Below, in pieces: positions 36,361 through 50,453 of a stretch of DNA of 64,000 nt. The translations under genes and the position numbers were made by a program. The first letter of the stretch is position 1. The number at the start of each line of letters is the position of its first letter. The stretch is from Neurospora crassa OR74A (lineage: Eukaryota > Ascomycota > Sordariomycetes > Sordariales > Sordariaceae), in NCBI RefSeq assembly GCF_000182925.2, contig NC_026507.1:3472001-3536000 (forward strand), written 5' to 3'. The notes under the pieces were generated by a model that worked only from the letters and a program-made list of their open reading frames with translations, had not been told where the DNA came from and ran no database searches.

Positions 36361-39300
36361 ATGGCCCGAACCGCCCGCTTTCTGACCTCTGCCGTGTGCC
36401 GCATCCATCACCGTCTCAAGATGCCGACATCTGATTTCTGCCACGAACTCTCTCACTCTGCCACGAAGAAACCTGATTTTAGGATTCTATTCAGCCCACC
36501 TGTCTCATCACTTGGCAGTTGATATGCCTTCCACGTACTTACTCATCGTCCTCACTCAACCTCACCCAACATTAATCATGTGCATATGGATCACATTTCT
36601 GTCCACGCCAATGTCACAACCAGACATCACGACGCTCATCCGAAATTCATGGGTAAGGGGTTATAGTGACATGGTGTCTAGGAGTCCGAGTCTCACTCTT
36701 GTCAACAAAGCTATGTCTTGTCTTTGGTCTCGCCGGCATGTCGATGTTGATTCACGAACCCACAAGTGGACGGCTGCAGATCCAGCAATGACTACAACTC
36801 AACGTCATAACTACCCTATTGCTATGCAGATGCTTCAGCTCCGAGCTGGTCTGGTATCTCTGGACGTCTATCATCGTCAACATCTTCAAGTCGGCTGACC
36901 GGGTTGAGAGACAACAGACTCAAACACGCCATGAGCTCTCGGTATCACTTGCAAGTTGCAGAAAAGATGACGAGCTGAAACACCCCAGGTCTTCCTCGGG
37001 CACTTCACATCAGAGACATGTTTGAGAAATAATCAGGGAAGATGCCGAGTCTCTCGCTGACTCTGTGTAGACTGAGCCCCTGGTGACGCTCATGTCTCAC
37101 GGGAAACTGACGGTACTGACTTGACACTATGTACACACTCGACCAACCCTCGACTGGCTGGCTAACCTGTAATCAAGTTCCAATATGGCGCTTGACTACA
37201 CGTCAACCAGCCTACCACTGAGCACTAGTACTACAATCTGCCTTGGTGGTATTCTGTCACAGACCACCGTCGTGTTACACTAGCGAGACACACAAGCTGT
37301 CGTATGACTGTGGACCAGGTACGGTGATAGGACAAATGGTTATCGAACTGTTCAACTCCTCTCTTATCGACAAGCGGAGCCTGACAGCTGTATCACAGAA
37401 CAGGACAGACTTGTCTTGGAGACTCGCTAAAGCCGGTCCTGCATACAGACAGTCCACAGAAAGGTTGATATCTGCTACTACCACATGGCTAAGTTGCCGA
37501 TCCCTCCTTCTAGACCCGGCATCGACCTTGATCTCGAGTCCGAACGGACCTGTCATGGTTGAGGGGTTCAATCCAGCATTCAAGAGCTTCCGACCGGATA
37601 TGTTGGTCGAAAACGTGAAAAGTGTCTATTCAGGGCTTTCCCTGCACTAACTGATAGGTTTTCTTCCTTCCAGTATTCAAAGACATGACGATAATACTAA
37701 AGATAACTGCACCAAGGAAAGACACAACGAATTACGACACCCCATTCTCCATCTCCCAGTACCCTTAACCACGTTCATCCTGCCCATAAGCTACATACTC
37801 CAATGAGACCCAGCCGCACCACACCCCCAAAGGCTCTCACACGATCCCGATCCCGTCCCAAATCTCATCTTATTTTTCTTATACGAACCACATGAAACCC
37901 CAAACCATGCCATTGAGCCGAGTCAGGCTTTCCGAGATCCAGAATTTCGATCGGACTCACCCTATTAGACCGACCAGCTTGAGGGTGAGGGGCTGAAGAC
38001 CAGTCAGCCTCCAGTTTCCTGCTATGAAAACTCTTACGCGTCACCACCTCCCGCAACACCTGGCACACACATACCAGCCGCCGGCGGCCAGGCCACCGGA
38101 TACCCGACCCGGAACCCGTAACTTTCTCCTCTTTCGAGGCCGATACCCTACATACATACGTGCGTTACATACATTTTCCTCTTTACCTCGCCTCCGCCAT
38201 CATGCTGCCTGCTGCTGCGAGCCAGGGAAATTACAAAACGCCACTGCATACGCTTCTCATGCCTACCCTGCCGCTGCCCCAGACTCTTCTTTTCCCCGCG
38301 CGCGCCCGCCCGCCCCATTCCAGCCCTGGCCTGTGAAATGCTTGAGTGACAATCTACCGGAAACACACGCAATGACGTGACACCAATCATGCCGGCAGCC
38401 GTTGAGAGATTTGGGGTATAGGTGTACGTACAGGCATGTATGGTTAACGGAAAGGAGTGTCGTTGGACGCCACGTGTTTCGTGTGCTTCGTGTCTCGTCG
38501 TTCGTCGTCTTTATGTCTCCCAATGGGTATACATTACATACTGTGCCCGGTAGCAAGTCGACAAGGTAGCGTTGAGGCAGGCAATCAATTCCAAAAAGGT
38601 TATATGAAAGCCACGTGCTGGCTATTATGTAGTGGGCAATTTTTAGGATGGAGGTGTTTGTTTGAAGTAGAATAAGTCTGGGCCATACATACCTTGACCA
38701 GGTAACGCTGCGGCATGATGTGAGTGTCGTCAATTCGAGGGGATCCCATCAGAGAGTGTCCGATCAGGATCAACGTGGATTCTAAGGGACGAGCTAGGTT
38801 TCGATGTTCCGATGCTTCAAGTGCACTTGCATGTTGACGGAACAAGCCGCCCAAGGGTCGTCAATGCCTTGGCGGAGGTGAAGCTAGAGCTACGTAGATA
38901 GGTAACTATTTTAAACACAGAGACATTATCACAATTCAAGACAGATACAGAAGACATTGTGAACACTCCAACCACGTGCATTCTAGAGGCTCTGTACACG
39001 AACATCGACACTCGCCAGCAGCCCAAGCGTCATGCTAATGACCTTATACAAGTCCGCAATGAGATAGTTTGAGTAGCTTGAAGCTACCAACATGCGCTTA
39101 GTCCGTAGCACCACCTCTGTATCTACCTACCTTTCTCTCCTTATCGTTACTAGCATCTAAGGCCTTCCAGAGTGCACCAAACCTACTCGTGTATCATGTG
39201 TCAGTAGAAGCACTGCAGGCTAAACTCGAACATCTCTACCAGTCACCCTCAGTTCGTAGAAGATTATTGGAGTAGCTATAGTTACAATGTAGGGTAGCCA

Positions 39301-39738
39301 AGGATACCTAAGTAACACCAAACCAACCCTGATCGACACTGTCAAGTTATTATCGTGATGTGCCCGCTTTTCATGCCTGGGACATTCGTACGTACATTCC
39401 ACCTACCTACTCTATTCTCGCAAGTCCCCTACCTACCTACCTACTTACTTACTTTCCTTTCATCCTACCGTACGTGTAAGCTTCCGGGTTACTCCCACAC
39501 CCACCTACCGAATAGAATAGAATATATTTTTGTAAAGACTGCGACAAACCACAGCAGACAGACACACATTTTCTTGCTTTTGTCTTCTTCTCTTTTTTTT
39601 CTTTGACACACACGAGAGATGACTCGATTCGACTCGACTCGACTCAAGGTACCATCGATACCACCTTATACCGTACACATCCACCCTACCCACCTACCCA
39701 CCACCTCTTGGAGGACTGGACCCGTATTACACGATTTT

Positions 39739-39759
39739 GATGATGATGATGATGATGAT
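39739..39759. repeat. GAT trinucleotide microsatellite
   Basis: Seven perfect GAT units, intergenic. Confidence 0.9.
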
Positions 39760-39945
39760 CATGCCTTGCACGGAACACCATTCCTACTCTACACTAATTG
39801 ATCTCGATTCAGCATGGGGTGGTAGTCTAGTTCTCTGATCCATATGTAGAAGTAGTCTCAATTCACCACCTAGGTACCTAGAGGTAGGTAGTCGCAGACT
39901 CACTCCATTGCGTCCAGTCAATGAACCCAAGTTACCTTACTTGTG

Positions 39946-40000
39946 CCTACCTACCTACCTTACCTATCTATGTACCTACCTACCTACCTGCCTGCCTGCC
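39946..40000. repeat. CTAC/CTGC tetranucleotide microsatellite
   Basis: Interrupted ACCT units passing into CCTG units. The same ACCTACC/GGTAGG motif recurs many times from 39.4 to 51.9 kb. Confidence 0.85.
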
Positions 40001-40229
40001 GTGCGGCGGCCACCTGTGCCCCCCCTTTCCCCTCCATACCTATCGGGCGATGTGTCTGCCCTGTCCCCCCCTTCCTCCCTCCACCCATGGATGCCCTGTG
40101 CCCCACGGGAACGTGCCTCAATGGTGCTTGCCGTTCCCGCATCGGTACTACACTACCGCTGGTGTTACTCTGCTACTATGTAGGTAGGTAAGTAGGTAGT
40201 ACTACTACTTTACTACCAGACTACATACC

Positions 40230-40271
40230 GCAACCACAACCACAACCACAATCACAACCACAACCACAACC
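40230..40271. repeat. CAACCA hexanucleotide microsatellite
   Basis: Seven units of CAACCA with one substitution. Confidence 0.9.
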
Positions 40272-40529
40272 CCCCGACCGGGGCGAGGATAACACTAACA
40301 ATGTTTAGGTAGCTTGCAGCAGCCCAGACTACCTCTAGGTATCTCTACAATATAGATAGCCTACCGGTTTCTAGCTAGGTAGGCAGGTAGGCAGATATGA
40401 GAACTTGAACGCCGAGGACCACGCCAAAGTTTGAAAGAATTAAATAAAAAGTGAGAATACAAGAAACCGAAGCAAGAGAGAAGATTTCCAGCATGTAAGT
40501 GGAACAAAAAAAGGGTAGGTAGTTAATCC

Positions 40530-40602
40530 TGATCCCGATTCTGATTCTGATTCTGATCCCGATTCTGGTTCCGATCCCGATCCTAATCCCGATCCTGATT
40601 CT
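40530..40602. repeat. Degenerate GATTCT/GATCCC hexanucleotide array
   Basis: About twelve six-base units alternating GATTCT, GATCCC, GATCCT and near variants. The variants differ by C/T at fixed positions, suggesting an old array diverging by transitions. Confidence 0.85.
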
Positions 40603-41161
40603 ACTACTAGGTATGTAGAGCTGGAGGGAGGGAGGGAGGGTAGGTCAGCATTGGACCGACTTCTACCTGTTCACTACACGTCTAAGGTATGTAGCACCCT
40701 TCAAGGTTCATAACCCCATTGTGCAGCTCTCCACTCTTGATGTTTAAAATACGTAGTAGTAGTAGTGCTAGTACTGCGTAGATGAATTGATAAGCAGGAT
40801 ACCTAGGATATAGGATAGGATAGGTAGGATACGACTCTTCCTTCTAGGTACTTACCTCTAGCTTAGATATCAATCCTTGTGAACAGCAGCTATCGTGGCC
40901 TACCTACACTACCTTAGGTAGGTAGGTACGTATGATCCGTTGTGGACTGACTACCTACCTACCTAACTTGAGTGTCCATCCATCCATCCAGCACTGTAGG
41001 TAGCAACACACACACATAGGTAACGAACCCCGCTTCCTTTCATGGTTTCTTCTAGGTCACTTCCCACACCCACACACCCTTGTCTCTGTCTGTCTGTCTG
41101 GCTGTCTGTCTTTAGTGTACTTGGTGCGAGTGTTGAACGACCAATGATCTAACCATAGGGC

Positions 41162-41180
41162 AGGCAGGCAGGCAGGCAGA
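41162..41180. repeat. GGCA tetranucleotide microsatellite
   Basis: Nearly five perfect GGCA units; a TCTG repeat lies just upstream (about 41084-41110). Confidence 0.85.
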
Positions 41181-41844
41181 GAGACATGGTTTTCGCTTTG
41201 AATCAGACTAGACTTCGACTGCTCTCTCCCCGCGCTCGTGCGGTTGTACATACATAGTAACATGTACCACAACATTTCCACATCGGACGGACCGTTCCGA
41301 GCAGTTCGATTAACTCACAGTACCTACCTATCTTTTCTCAAAGTCTCCACCACCATCACCACCATTCAGTTATGCATCAAGTCACGTTCGTATCTTAAAG
41401 GGTTCGTAGCAGTCAAGAAGCAAGTAGGCAAGAGCAAGTCTTGGGTATATGTACAGTATTGTCATCTTTTTTGTCTTTCCTCTAACTATCTCTAGACTGA
41501 TACATAGCCTGTTATCCAGAAAGAAGACAAAGTAGCTATTTAGATACAGGATTTTCTTTGGCTCAAAAGTGGGTGTGTGTAGTACCTGAGACGAGAGTGT
41601 AGAGATGTGTAACCGTGATACACATGTGTATGCGTGTGTGTGTGTGTGGCCTGGTGTGTGTGAAACCTGCCACTTCATAGCATTGAGAGATGCGATGGGG
41701 GAGAGACAGTAGGAAAAAGTGAGGGGCAGACAGGCAGGTTGAAAGAGTGTATGTATTACCCGGCCTGATAGGAATAACAAAAACAGAAAAATTACAAGGG
41801 TAATGTACATCCCGGATATGTATGTATGAACAACTCTTGGTTCG

Positions 41845-41907
<63 letters not shown>
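41845..41907 (+). repeat. Homopolymer A63
   Basis: Sixty-three consecutive A. No target-site duplication or retroposed body is evident on either side. Confidence 0.9.
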
Positions 41908-41909
<2 letters not shown>

Positions 41910-42266
41910 CAAAACGTCGTAAAGCTAATGGGGTATCTTTTTGACAGCAGATTAAAAGAAAACAGACAAGAATATGGGGACTGGCTGGTATGCAAAAAAT
42001 GAAACCAGCCCCAAAGAGATCTAGCATGGTGTCGTGGCACGTATCATCAAGTCGTCAACATCGTTAGAAAAAAAAAAAAAAAAAAGGTGAGTGAGGTGTG
42101 CGTCGGTCCAGATAGTAGAAGCAGGCTGTTTGTCCGCTTCCAGTCCATCCATCGACCAAGAAAAAACAAAGAGAGGGTAGTATCCAACGGCTTTCTTAAA
42201 AAGTGATTCGGTACTCTGCCTCCCTATTCAGCGTGGGTGGCACATGATGCTTTTCTTTGCTTCGCT

Positions 42267-43987
42267 TCACTTCCGGCGCCCCACTTTGTCCACGATGTTC
42301 TTGAGCCAAAGGGAGGCGCTGTTCTTCTTATCATCGTGTCCGGCCATGACCGCATCGCGGACCATTGGCCCAACAATGTCCACATCGCCGCGGTCCGGAA
42401 ACTTGCCCTCATCCGTCAACATTTCAGGGACGGCAGCTGGGAGCACATCTTCAGTAGCTCGACGGAGCAGTGTTGTAGTCGCCCTGGTCAACTGTGGTTC
42501 CAGTCGTTGAATAAGATCCTCCTCAGCCCGGCTCCATTCCTGCTCCAACTCTGCCCATTTTTCTTGGGTATAACCGTACGTGATTGACGTCAGGCCGTAG
42601 TGTTCTCCAGTCCGGACAAGGTGTTTGGTGAAGTTGATCCTCGCTTGGTTCCAATCAGCACGGAAGGCCTCGTATGTCGCCAGATCCGCCGTGTCTGGTA
42701 CATAGGGCCTGGGCTCAATCGTAAAGTTGGCGTGACCTAGACGATCTGACCAAGCATCCTGGTCCTCAAGAAAGGGAAGCGGCGAAGGTAGTTCACTGAT
42801 GGTACTCGCAGTTGCGCGGCGGAACGATGCTACTGATGCCTTGGAACTCAGCGGTGGCGTAGGGTAGTATTGGGGGTTAGGTGATGTTTGCAGCGACTGC
42901 GCGTTTCCTTGGGTTGCTGGACTTTCGGTGAATAAAGGGGGCAGGAGAGGAGTGGCAGCCAAGGCACGCTCCCGTTCCAGGCTTTTTCCAGCGGCTACCT
43001 GCGCATCCTGAAGCGGGGAAGCAGGAGAAACAGTTTCGTCGGCGCTGCCATAGAAAGAGAGCGCAGGGGTGGTGGGAAGAGGTGATTCGGTGAAATGCGG
43101 TTGTGGTTGTTGCTGTGGTTGTTGCAGTTGCTCAGAAGGGCGTCGCATCGAAGGGGATATCGACGATGACCTGCTCGAGGCGGCACGGGAAAAGGTCCGG
43201 GAGATGCTGGGACGCTGGACAAGCGACGAGACGGAGGGGGGTGCAGAAGCAAACTGGTTTCGCCTCGACGTGGATCCCCACCCTGGAAAGCTCGGGAGCT
43301 TTGACCCTATTCTCGAACTCCAAGACGACATTCCGGCATCTGAGCCATGCCTCCTCTTTTTTGATGCTAAACTATCGCTGGAATCCAATTCGCCCCAAAA
43401 GCTGAGGTCGCAGTCGGACTCTGAAGTCATGGAAGGGCGGGCCACATCGTTGTGGTGGTCGCATGCCTCGTCGCCTAGTCATGGTCGTGTTAGCTACGCC
43501 GAGTTTAGGGACGGACAATATCTTGTTATTGGTGGGACCTACACAGGCAATCGTAAAGACCCCCCAGGCTGGCCTCGTCTGCACCCGAGTAAAGGTCGTA
43601 CTCGTCCTCGTCCTCATAGATGTCGACCGAATTTCTCTCCAATGGGGACTCTTGCACGTCGGGGAGCTGGGTCTTGTTGGTCTTGTTGGTATGCGTTTGC
43701 TGTAATGGCGAGATGGGGCACTCGGAGGAGGCATTCGGAGACATGATGTTCTCGAGCGAAGAGGTCGAACCAGAGCAACGCGAGTGGCTGGGGCGCGAAA
43801 AGGTTGGTGTGATGGGCAGTGGTGAGGCGATGTCGGACGAGGAGGAGCTGGAGGTGTGGGTGTAGTAGATGGAAGAGTGATCGGCGTCATTGTTGTAGTA
43901 GTAGTTTTGCTGTAGGAGCTCCAGCATGCGAGCCTTTTCTCTTTCCACCTTTTGAGGGAGCTGCAATGGTAGCAGTCGGGTTGGCAT
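42267..43987 (-). CDS. Ser-rich hypothetical protein, 550 aa
   Basis: I do not recognise a family. Exons (minus) 43987-43543 and 43474-42267 encode 550 aa; the 68-nt intron has donor GTAGGT, branch GCTAACA and acceptor CTAG, and joins the frames cleanly in phase 1 (LYDCLC then DEACDHH). The first 300 residues are low complexity: Ser/Thr/Asn runs, an acidic patch (YEDEDEYDLY, about 122-131) and a Gln-rich stretch. The last 160 residues look folded: an aromatic, charged segment with ADWNQARINFTKHLVRTG, then GYTQEKWAELEQEW and a helix ending VDKVGRRK, with an acid-rich possible coiled coil. No signal peptide or membrane segment. Likely intracellular. It stands alone in a gene-poor stretch. Confidence 0.8.
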
Positions 43988-44467
43988 GGTGAGTGTGTGT
44001 TTGTGAGTGGGTGAGGTGTGGCCGGGGGCGCGACCTTGGCCTATTCTACAGGAGTTGTGGAGGTACTGTAGGTAGAGGTAGAGGTAGGTGACGATGGTGG
44101 CAGTTCGCTTAGTTGTGTGTAAAATATAAATTGCCCAGCTTTACCGACTCGGAGGACGGGACGGGACTGGACTGGACTGGGCTCTTTTTGCAAGCCTTCA
44201 ACAAGTTCCAGTTTGACGGGACGGGAGGGAGCGCGGGGTAGTTGACTTATGTGTTGCTTCAGTTTAGGTTCACTTCTCTACCTAGGTACATGCGTGCCCG
44301 TCGTCGGATAGAGGTCGGTCACAAGAGCTGGGCCAGTTGACGACAGTCACGACACTTGCCCGTTGCTGCCACTAGACCATGGCCGCGGGCGGAGAGAGAC
44401 ACAAGCCGGGCATGGAGACACACGGGCCACATTCAGCGCCTGCCAGTGACGGGACTGCATTTGGAGT

Positions 44468-44483
44468 GGGGGGGGGGGGGGGG
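44468..44483 (+). repeat. Homopolymer G16
   Basis: Sixteen consecutive G in intergenic DNA. Confidence 0.9.
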
Positions 44484-44571
44484 AATGAAATTTGGGTCCC
44501 AGCCTCTCCGCCGCCAGTTGGTAAAACTCTGTTTTTTTTTCTCGGTTTTTTTTAGTGCATTTCCCCGAAAG

Positions 44572-44598
44572 AAAAAAAAAAAAAAAAAAAAAAAAAAA
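44572..44598 (+). repeat. Homopolymer A27
   Basis: Twenty-seven consecutive A in intergenic DNA, 90 bases from a G16 run. Confidence 0.9.
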
Positions 44599-47274
44599 TG
44601 TCATGGTTCAACTCCAGCTTCGTTTTTGCTGCTACCTACTCACACCGCACCCCCCTTGCTGCGTCCATAGAGTGTAACTGATACTTGCAGGGATCTGATC
44701 ATTTTTTTTTGTGTTTCCGCGATCGCATCCCATGTGTGTGTCCACTTTGGTCTCCAGCCAGACTAGGCCCACCCGTTGGTCTGGACAACCAAAAGATGGA
44801 GCCCGAAGTTGACGAGAGACGAACGGTGGAGGACGATTCAAAAAAAAGTGCATTTCGGAAACACAAACGGACAAATTGCTAGTGTAGAGCCCCGGAGATC
44901 GCTTTTTGCGCCAAAAGTCAAGGTTCTGACTGTTCTTCAAGACTGGACGGCGGCTCCGGGGCGGCTAGACTGGCGCTGCACATTGGGCCAGTGCAGTGGG
45001 TACACTGAAGAGTGACGGCGATGACGTGACGTGCGAGAGACGAGACGCTGGCGTTGTGGTCTTGCTCGTTTCTCACGACCAGACGACGGGCAGCTCCTCT
45101 GGGGTTTGAAAAGCTTGGCGGCGGGAAACGTTGCTGCCGATCCTTTCATCCATCATCTACGCAATCAAAACACCACCATTCGTTTCATTCTTTCTATCGT
45201 GGGCAGCCAACAAGATGTTGGCGAGAATCACCCGCCATCTCTTTAGCAACTTGTCTTATGGTTCCAAGTTCTTGCCGTCCCTTTACCAGCCTTCTTTGTA
45301 TACTCGTCTTTGACGTCGATATTCCCCCGCGGCAGCTCCAGTATCAAGGAAACACCACCCCCCGGTCCTATTCCCCTCTTCCCCTCCTCCTCCTCCTCCT
45401 CTACTATCCGTCAATTCGGTCGTGTTACGCACGATCAAAAGCACAGTTGCTTCCGTGTGTCTTGGGTACTTTGGTGTTGCAGGCATGGGGCCTCTGCTCG
45501 AGTCCTCCCAATGCCGTGATCACAAGCCACAACCGATTTCTCCAAGGCTTCTGGCGACTGGCGCGCGCCTGGTTGGTTTGAATGGCAACACTCACCTTTT
45601 CCACGATCCATCCTATCTAGTCCCTAGTGGGAGCAAAAGTGGTACCAGGGTTTATCAATGGAGGATCAATGTGACTTGGTGCAGGACTGGCACCACGTGT
45701 AATCAGGTGCTCCAGACCGAGTGCTTGTTAGGCCCTGGCTGACTGGGCTTCCAGACTTCCTCCCCAGACGGATGGCTGGACGGGTGGGCTGTATCTTTTG
45801 GCCCGTTGAGCTTGAATCACACCCCGGTCAACAACAAGAGACAGATTCCGGATTACCAATTGATGGGTTAGGACTTGTCCTTGTTGGCCCGACCATGAGG
45901 GGTGAAGCAAGAAAAGAAAGAAGGACAGAATGACAAGGCTCACGACGACGAACGGCTTGATCCTTTGAAGCTGCCACGGTGACCAACGACGCCGGCAATC
46001 ACAATCAGGCGCCAAACGAACTATAGTCCGTCTCTTGCAGCCAACCAAACGGATCACAAGATAACAGACCAACGGAGAGAGGGCAGGGCAATGACAACGG
46101 CCAAAAGAGGGCAATTTGGGCGACCGATAAAGAAAGTGGAGGAGATTAGGGTAGTCTAAGCTATGTATCAGGATGCGCGACGAGGATTCTCACCAGATGT
46201 TGATCTTGAGGTTGATTCAGTCCCCGGCGTGGGACGATTGACAGCCGCGAGGCGTTCTTGCGCCATGTTTCCCTTGCTGCATGAGGGCATCCCCAGGCCA
46301 ACTGAAGGTCAACCTCCGCACAGAAATTTCACCCCACACACCCCAACAACCAAAGCAGCATTCTGATCAACAGTCATTGTCAAGGACTGGGGCGTACGGC
46401 GGTGATGGCGGGGAAGAATAGCGTCCGCCCGCGGTGCAACGCTAATGTTACGTTGTCACTTTAGACGGAATTCGTCCAGACTCTCTTCACATTGCATATG
46501 TAGATGGTCGCATTGGAGTATTCTCATTGCAACCCATCCTAACTCGCACCTCATCCTCGGCTGTGACTCGACTCAATTCCGATCTGTTTCTGGTCGGCCA
46601 TTGTCAGTGGTTGGATCTAGAACTCGGGCCCACAAACGAAGGTCAAGGTCTTATTAGACTTTGATATAAGTATCGGCCGGCCTGGAAATGGTGGCTTGCA
46701 AAACTCCGACACCGAGAGAGAGAGAGACTACAACATGGAGATTTGAAAGTGTTATAGAGCAGCATCCGAGGCATCGTGGGTCATGTCGTCCACCCCATGC
46801 TCGTCATTGCGGTGAAGCCTGAGCTAGCTGGGATTTTGCGGTGGTATGCAGTGGTGCGCATTGCTTAGCAGGTCAGCTGCGCATAGTGCGTAAATGCTGC
46901 TAGTGTACTTTACTGAGCAGGCTAGAAAAGTCTTAGCAGAGGGAACGAATCGCTTACACGACGGTGATAATGGGGTCAACAGGGTCTGCAAGAATCCAAT
47001 GATGCAAGTGCATCACAACGCCAACAAAAGGAAAAAAAAATAACACGAGAGAAAGAAAAAGGGAAAAAAAAAAGGAACGAGAATTAACATAACGGGCTTA
47101 TTCCCGATAGCATCGATCAGAGGTATGAAAGCGTGCTCTGAAAACTCAGATCTAGTCACGACTCAGACGGAGGGTCGGGGGGACGGGTCACACCTTCCCT
47201 GACCCGCGGTTGGAGGGTACATAGCTTAGCTGCACAAGAAGGACCAAATTCTAGTAGCTCTCTGTTTAATGACC

Positions 47275-47314
47275 ATGACCCATCACAGCTTCTTATGACC
47301 CATCACAGCTTCTT
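47275..47314. repeat. Perfect 20-bp tandem duplication
   Basis: The 20-base unit ATGACCCATCACAGCTTCTT occurs twice, back to back, without mismatch. Confidence 0.95.
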
Positions 47315-48636
47315 TTCCTACCAGCCGCCGGTGGGCGGTGCTTCCAAAAGAACTAAACTTCCTACATTATACCTAGAGGAACCTTGGCTGCTTCAGCTGT
47401 CATGCTCAAAGACTCCGGACACCGGCTCTCCCTAATTCCGGACTATTGCCGTAGAACTAGTACTACCTAGTGAGCGGCAGGCAAACCTCTCTTGACGTTG
47501 GCTGGCCGTGTGGTTAGGTAAACTTGAGCCATCGCTTCTACTCTCGCGTCTATAACATTAACGCGTCCACTATATGTATCCGATGGCGGAGGACGAGGAA
47601 AGCGAAAAGACTCGTGCGTTCCCAAACTTGCTTCCGCGGAGGCTATGTATTCGGAGCATTGGCGGATTGCAGTGCGGAAACCACCTTGAGTCCATCCGTG
47701 ATTCGTCCATTCAGCCGTTTTTTTTTTTTTTTGGCAGCATATGTAAAGTACATACATTTGTACATCAAGCCCTCTCCACCAAGGATCAACTACCCGATGA
47801 GGAGATGAGCTCCGACGATGCCGCTCTCGCGATCGTCAATCGAAGCATCTTCAGCAGAACCAGAATGTTCCTGGAAGCATGTACCTGGTCGTCTACACTG
47901 CACTAGTGGACAAGAGTCTGGCCTTTCCTCGCTTGCGCCCAAGCTCTCGCTCGAGGGCCAAGGGTCCCTCCAGTCTGCCTCTCCCTGGCTTGATCGGTCC
48001 TTCCTGCTCCGTCACCGTTACATACCTTGATGGTGTGGTGTACACTACATTGCGGCAGTACCTGCATGAAAGGTGCATCGGCTCCAGGGCCGGAGAGATG
48101 ACTTTGAAGAATCGAAAAGACAACACCAACCACCATACATACATACTTTCCATGCTATGACACCATCAGTCCCAACTCTGTGAATTGTACGCAGTAATTT
48201 CCTCCACGAGTTTGTCTGATGCTGGGGAAGTCGATCTCAACTAGGATTTTTTTGCCTTCGACATAGAAAGAAAAGAAAGAAAGGAAGGAAAAATATCCGA
48301 TAAATGACCCGTAATAAAAAAAAATATTCCCGAAGAATGTTGGTTGTTCCGTCCCTGCTCGCCATCAGATAATATGGCTGACCAAGATAGGTAATCCGAC
48401 TGTGCTCGATTCCAGTCCGACTGTGTGGGGTCAGCCACCTGCTGAACTTTCTCGCTGCCAGATCGCCAATATCTAAGACACCAAGCTTGGCATATGCTGT
48501 CTTTGATCTCTGCTACGATCATTGAGTACTTGGTATCATATACCATTTTCTGCCCATATGCGCATTCAAACATTGAATTTACAACGACCAGATGAACACT
48601 TCTTCGTAACCAACGCAAAAGACCCATTCTTCCATC

Positions 48637-48664
48637 GGGGGGGGGGGGGGGGAGGGGGGGAGGG
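48637..48664 (+). repeat. G16 run followed by interrupted G tract
   Basis: G16, then A, G7, A, G4. A likely quadruplex-forming stretch. Confidence 0.9.
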
Positions 48665-50451
48665 GACCTCTTACCAGCCCCCAGCCCCCTGCATCCCATG
48701 GAACTGACCCTAACACCTAATGCCAATTAGCGCTATTTAACCCTAACCCTCAGTATCCGGGCGGCCCGGTACAGGCAAAAGAAACTCCGTCATTGGCTCA
48801 AAGACTCCCCACACAGCTGAATTGGGATCGAACACAGTCGGAATATCTGAATCGGTCATGTCATAGTAACTGCTGCGCGCAGATCTGATTAATCCAGCTC
48901 GGTACCTGTTTTTGCATCGATCGATGGTGGGATGATCCAGCCGACGATCTTCTTCTCCTTCTTCTTCTTCTTCTTCCAAGTCCCTCATTACTCAACACCA
49001 TGATGGAACTGAAGTCGAGGGGACTCAGAGACGGGGACAGAAAGGACGCCGGGGGGGCATCTACACTACTACACTATATGTATGATGTATGGTACCTTGC
49101 TTCCATTCTGCGTCGTGCCTCGTATCCAATCTTATAAATACCTTTCCGAAGCTCGGCCGGCATCGGTGCAGGTCCATGCTCGGTCATCACGACGACACCT
49201 CCTCGGCTTCCTTGCCGGCAATTGTTTGTTGCTTGGACTCAGTCACTGTGGCTTTTTACTACACTAGGTACACTTCACACCATAACAGATTCGAGCAGAC
49301 ATGTGAATACCGAACCCATAGCCAGCAGCCAGCCAAACACCAAACCACTTCTTCTCAACTCAATTAGTGTAGTGTAATAGCCATCTCGCCATCTCGCCAG
49401 CCACCGAACCACACCACACCACACCTCGTCAATCTCTCTCAATGACGGACTATGTCTAATTTGCCATGTGGGAAATCCCCCCCTGGCTTGTCTCTCGGAA
49501 TCCTTTCTCATTGGTAGTGTGGCAATTGGGGGTTGGGGTGAAGATTTTCCGGAAGATCTCGCCGAGGGCCGATCTCACTTCCGTCGTCCGCTTGCTTGCT
49601 TGCTTCTTGCTTCCACTTGCTGGTCACCATGCTGCTCACCATGCTGTACCTACCTAGTATACCTACCTACAGTGTACCATACATAGTGTACCTGCTCCTG
49701 CCCCTTGCATTAGCACCATGGCTCAACCCGTATGTATGTATGTACTGCATACCTTACTTAGTATGGGGGCCTGAACCAGAACCAGAACCAGAACCAGTGG
49801 AACGGCGCACGCCGATTCGTTGATGAGGCCTGTGGCCGGGGGCAGTTCCTGTTGCTGTTCCTGTTCCTGTTCCTGGCCGCCGCTTTTGAACTACATACAA
49901 CTACACTAGGACACTAAAACTTGCACGTGAAACTCTTTCCCCTCCTCCAAGAGGTCCTCATTAACCTATGTCTTCTCCCCAAAACTGGACCTTACCTACC
50001 TTGTTAGGTTATTACGTCTAGGTTTTAGGTTTTAGTGTAGGTAGGTGTTGATGGCGCGAGTTTTTTTTGTCAGCCTCACTCTGGCAACTCAAACTCAACT
50101 CAATTCAATTCAAGCTTTACCATACAAGGTTCGTTCATTCGAACGACGTCTCTTCTTGTCTGAGTCCAGTCGTCTTTTCAGCTGCAGTGGGATTGTTCTA
50201 CACTACCTACCTATGACATAATTCCTTCTAGGTAGAGGTAGGTAGTGTATCTATCGACACTAGATATCTGCCATGTGCTTATGCTTTCGGATCCTGACTT
50301 AGCTGAGCTGGGATGGGGAGGGGACTGGAGGGGAAGGAAAGAGGCAGAACCCGTGCGGATCATCCATTTGCTTACCCTCTATAGCGAAGGTATGTATGTG
50401 GTGTAGGAGGATTTGGGTCGTAGGTATATTGCTTCCTCAAGATTGGCATTT

Positions 50452-50453
<2 letters not shown>

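Larger units (their letters stand above)
35938..42266. other. 6.3-kb gene-poor, microsatellite-rich interval
   Basis: Apart from the ERG19 promoter at its left end, I find no convincing gene. From about 36.4 to 39.3 kb the sequence is of ordinary composition with frames up to 135 codons but no motifs or splice structure. From 39.3 to 42.1 kb it is packed with ACCTACC/GGTAGG, CAACCA, GATTCT/GATCCC, GCAG, TCTG and TG repeats plus long A runs. It is not AT-rich, so it does not look RIP-mutated. Non-coding transcripts are possible. Confidence 0.5.

Noticed and set aside
45203-45313. Short frame starting MLARITRHLF, like a mitochondrial leader
   Set aside because: Only about 36 codons, no plausible continuation exon found.
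48735-48752. Interstitial telomere repeat
   Set aside because: Only two CCCTAA units; expected by chance at this length.
48241-48988. Two minus-strand frames (81 and 161 codons) that could be exons of a small gene
   Set aside because: One starts with a Glu run, the other includes a Pro run from a G tract. No splice pair joins them convincingly and no motif is seen. RNA-seq would decide.
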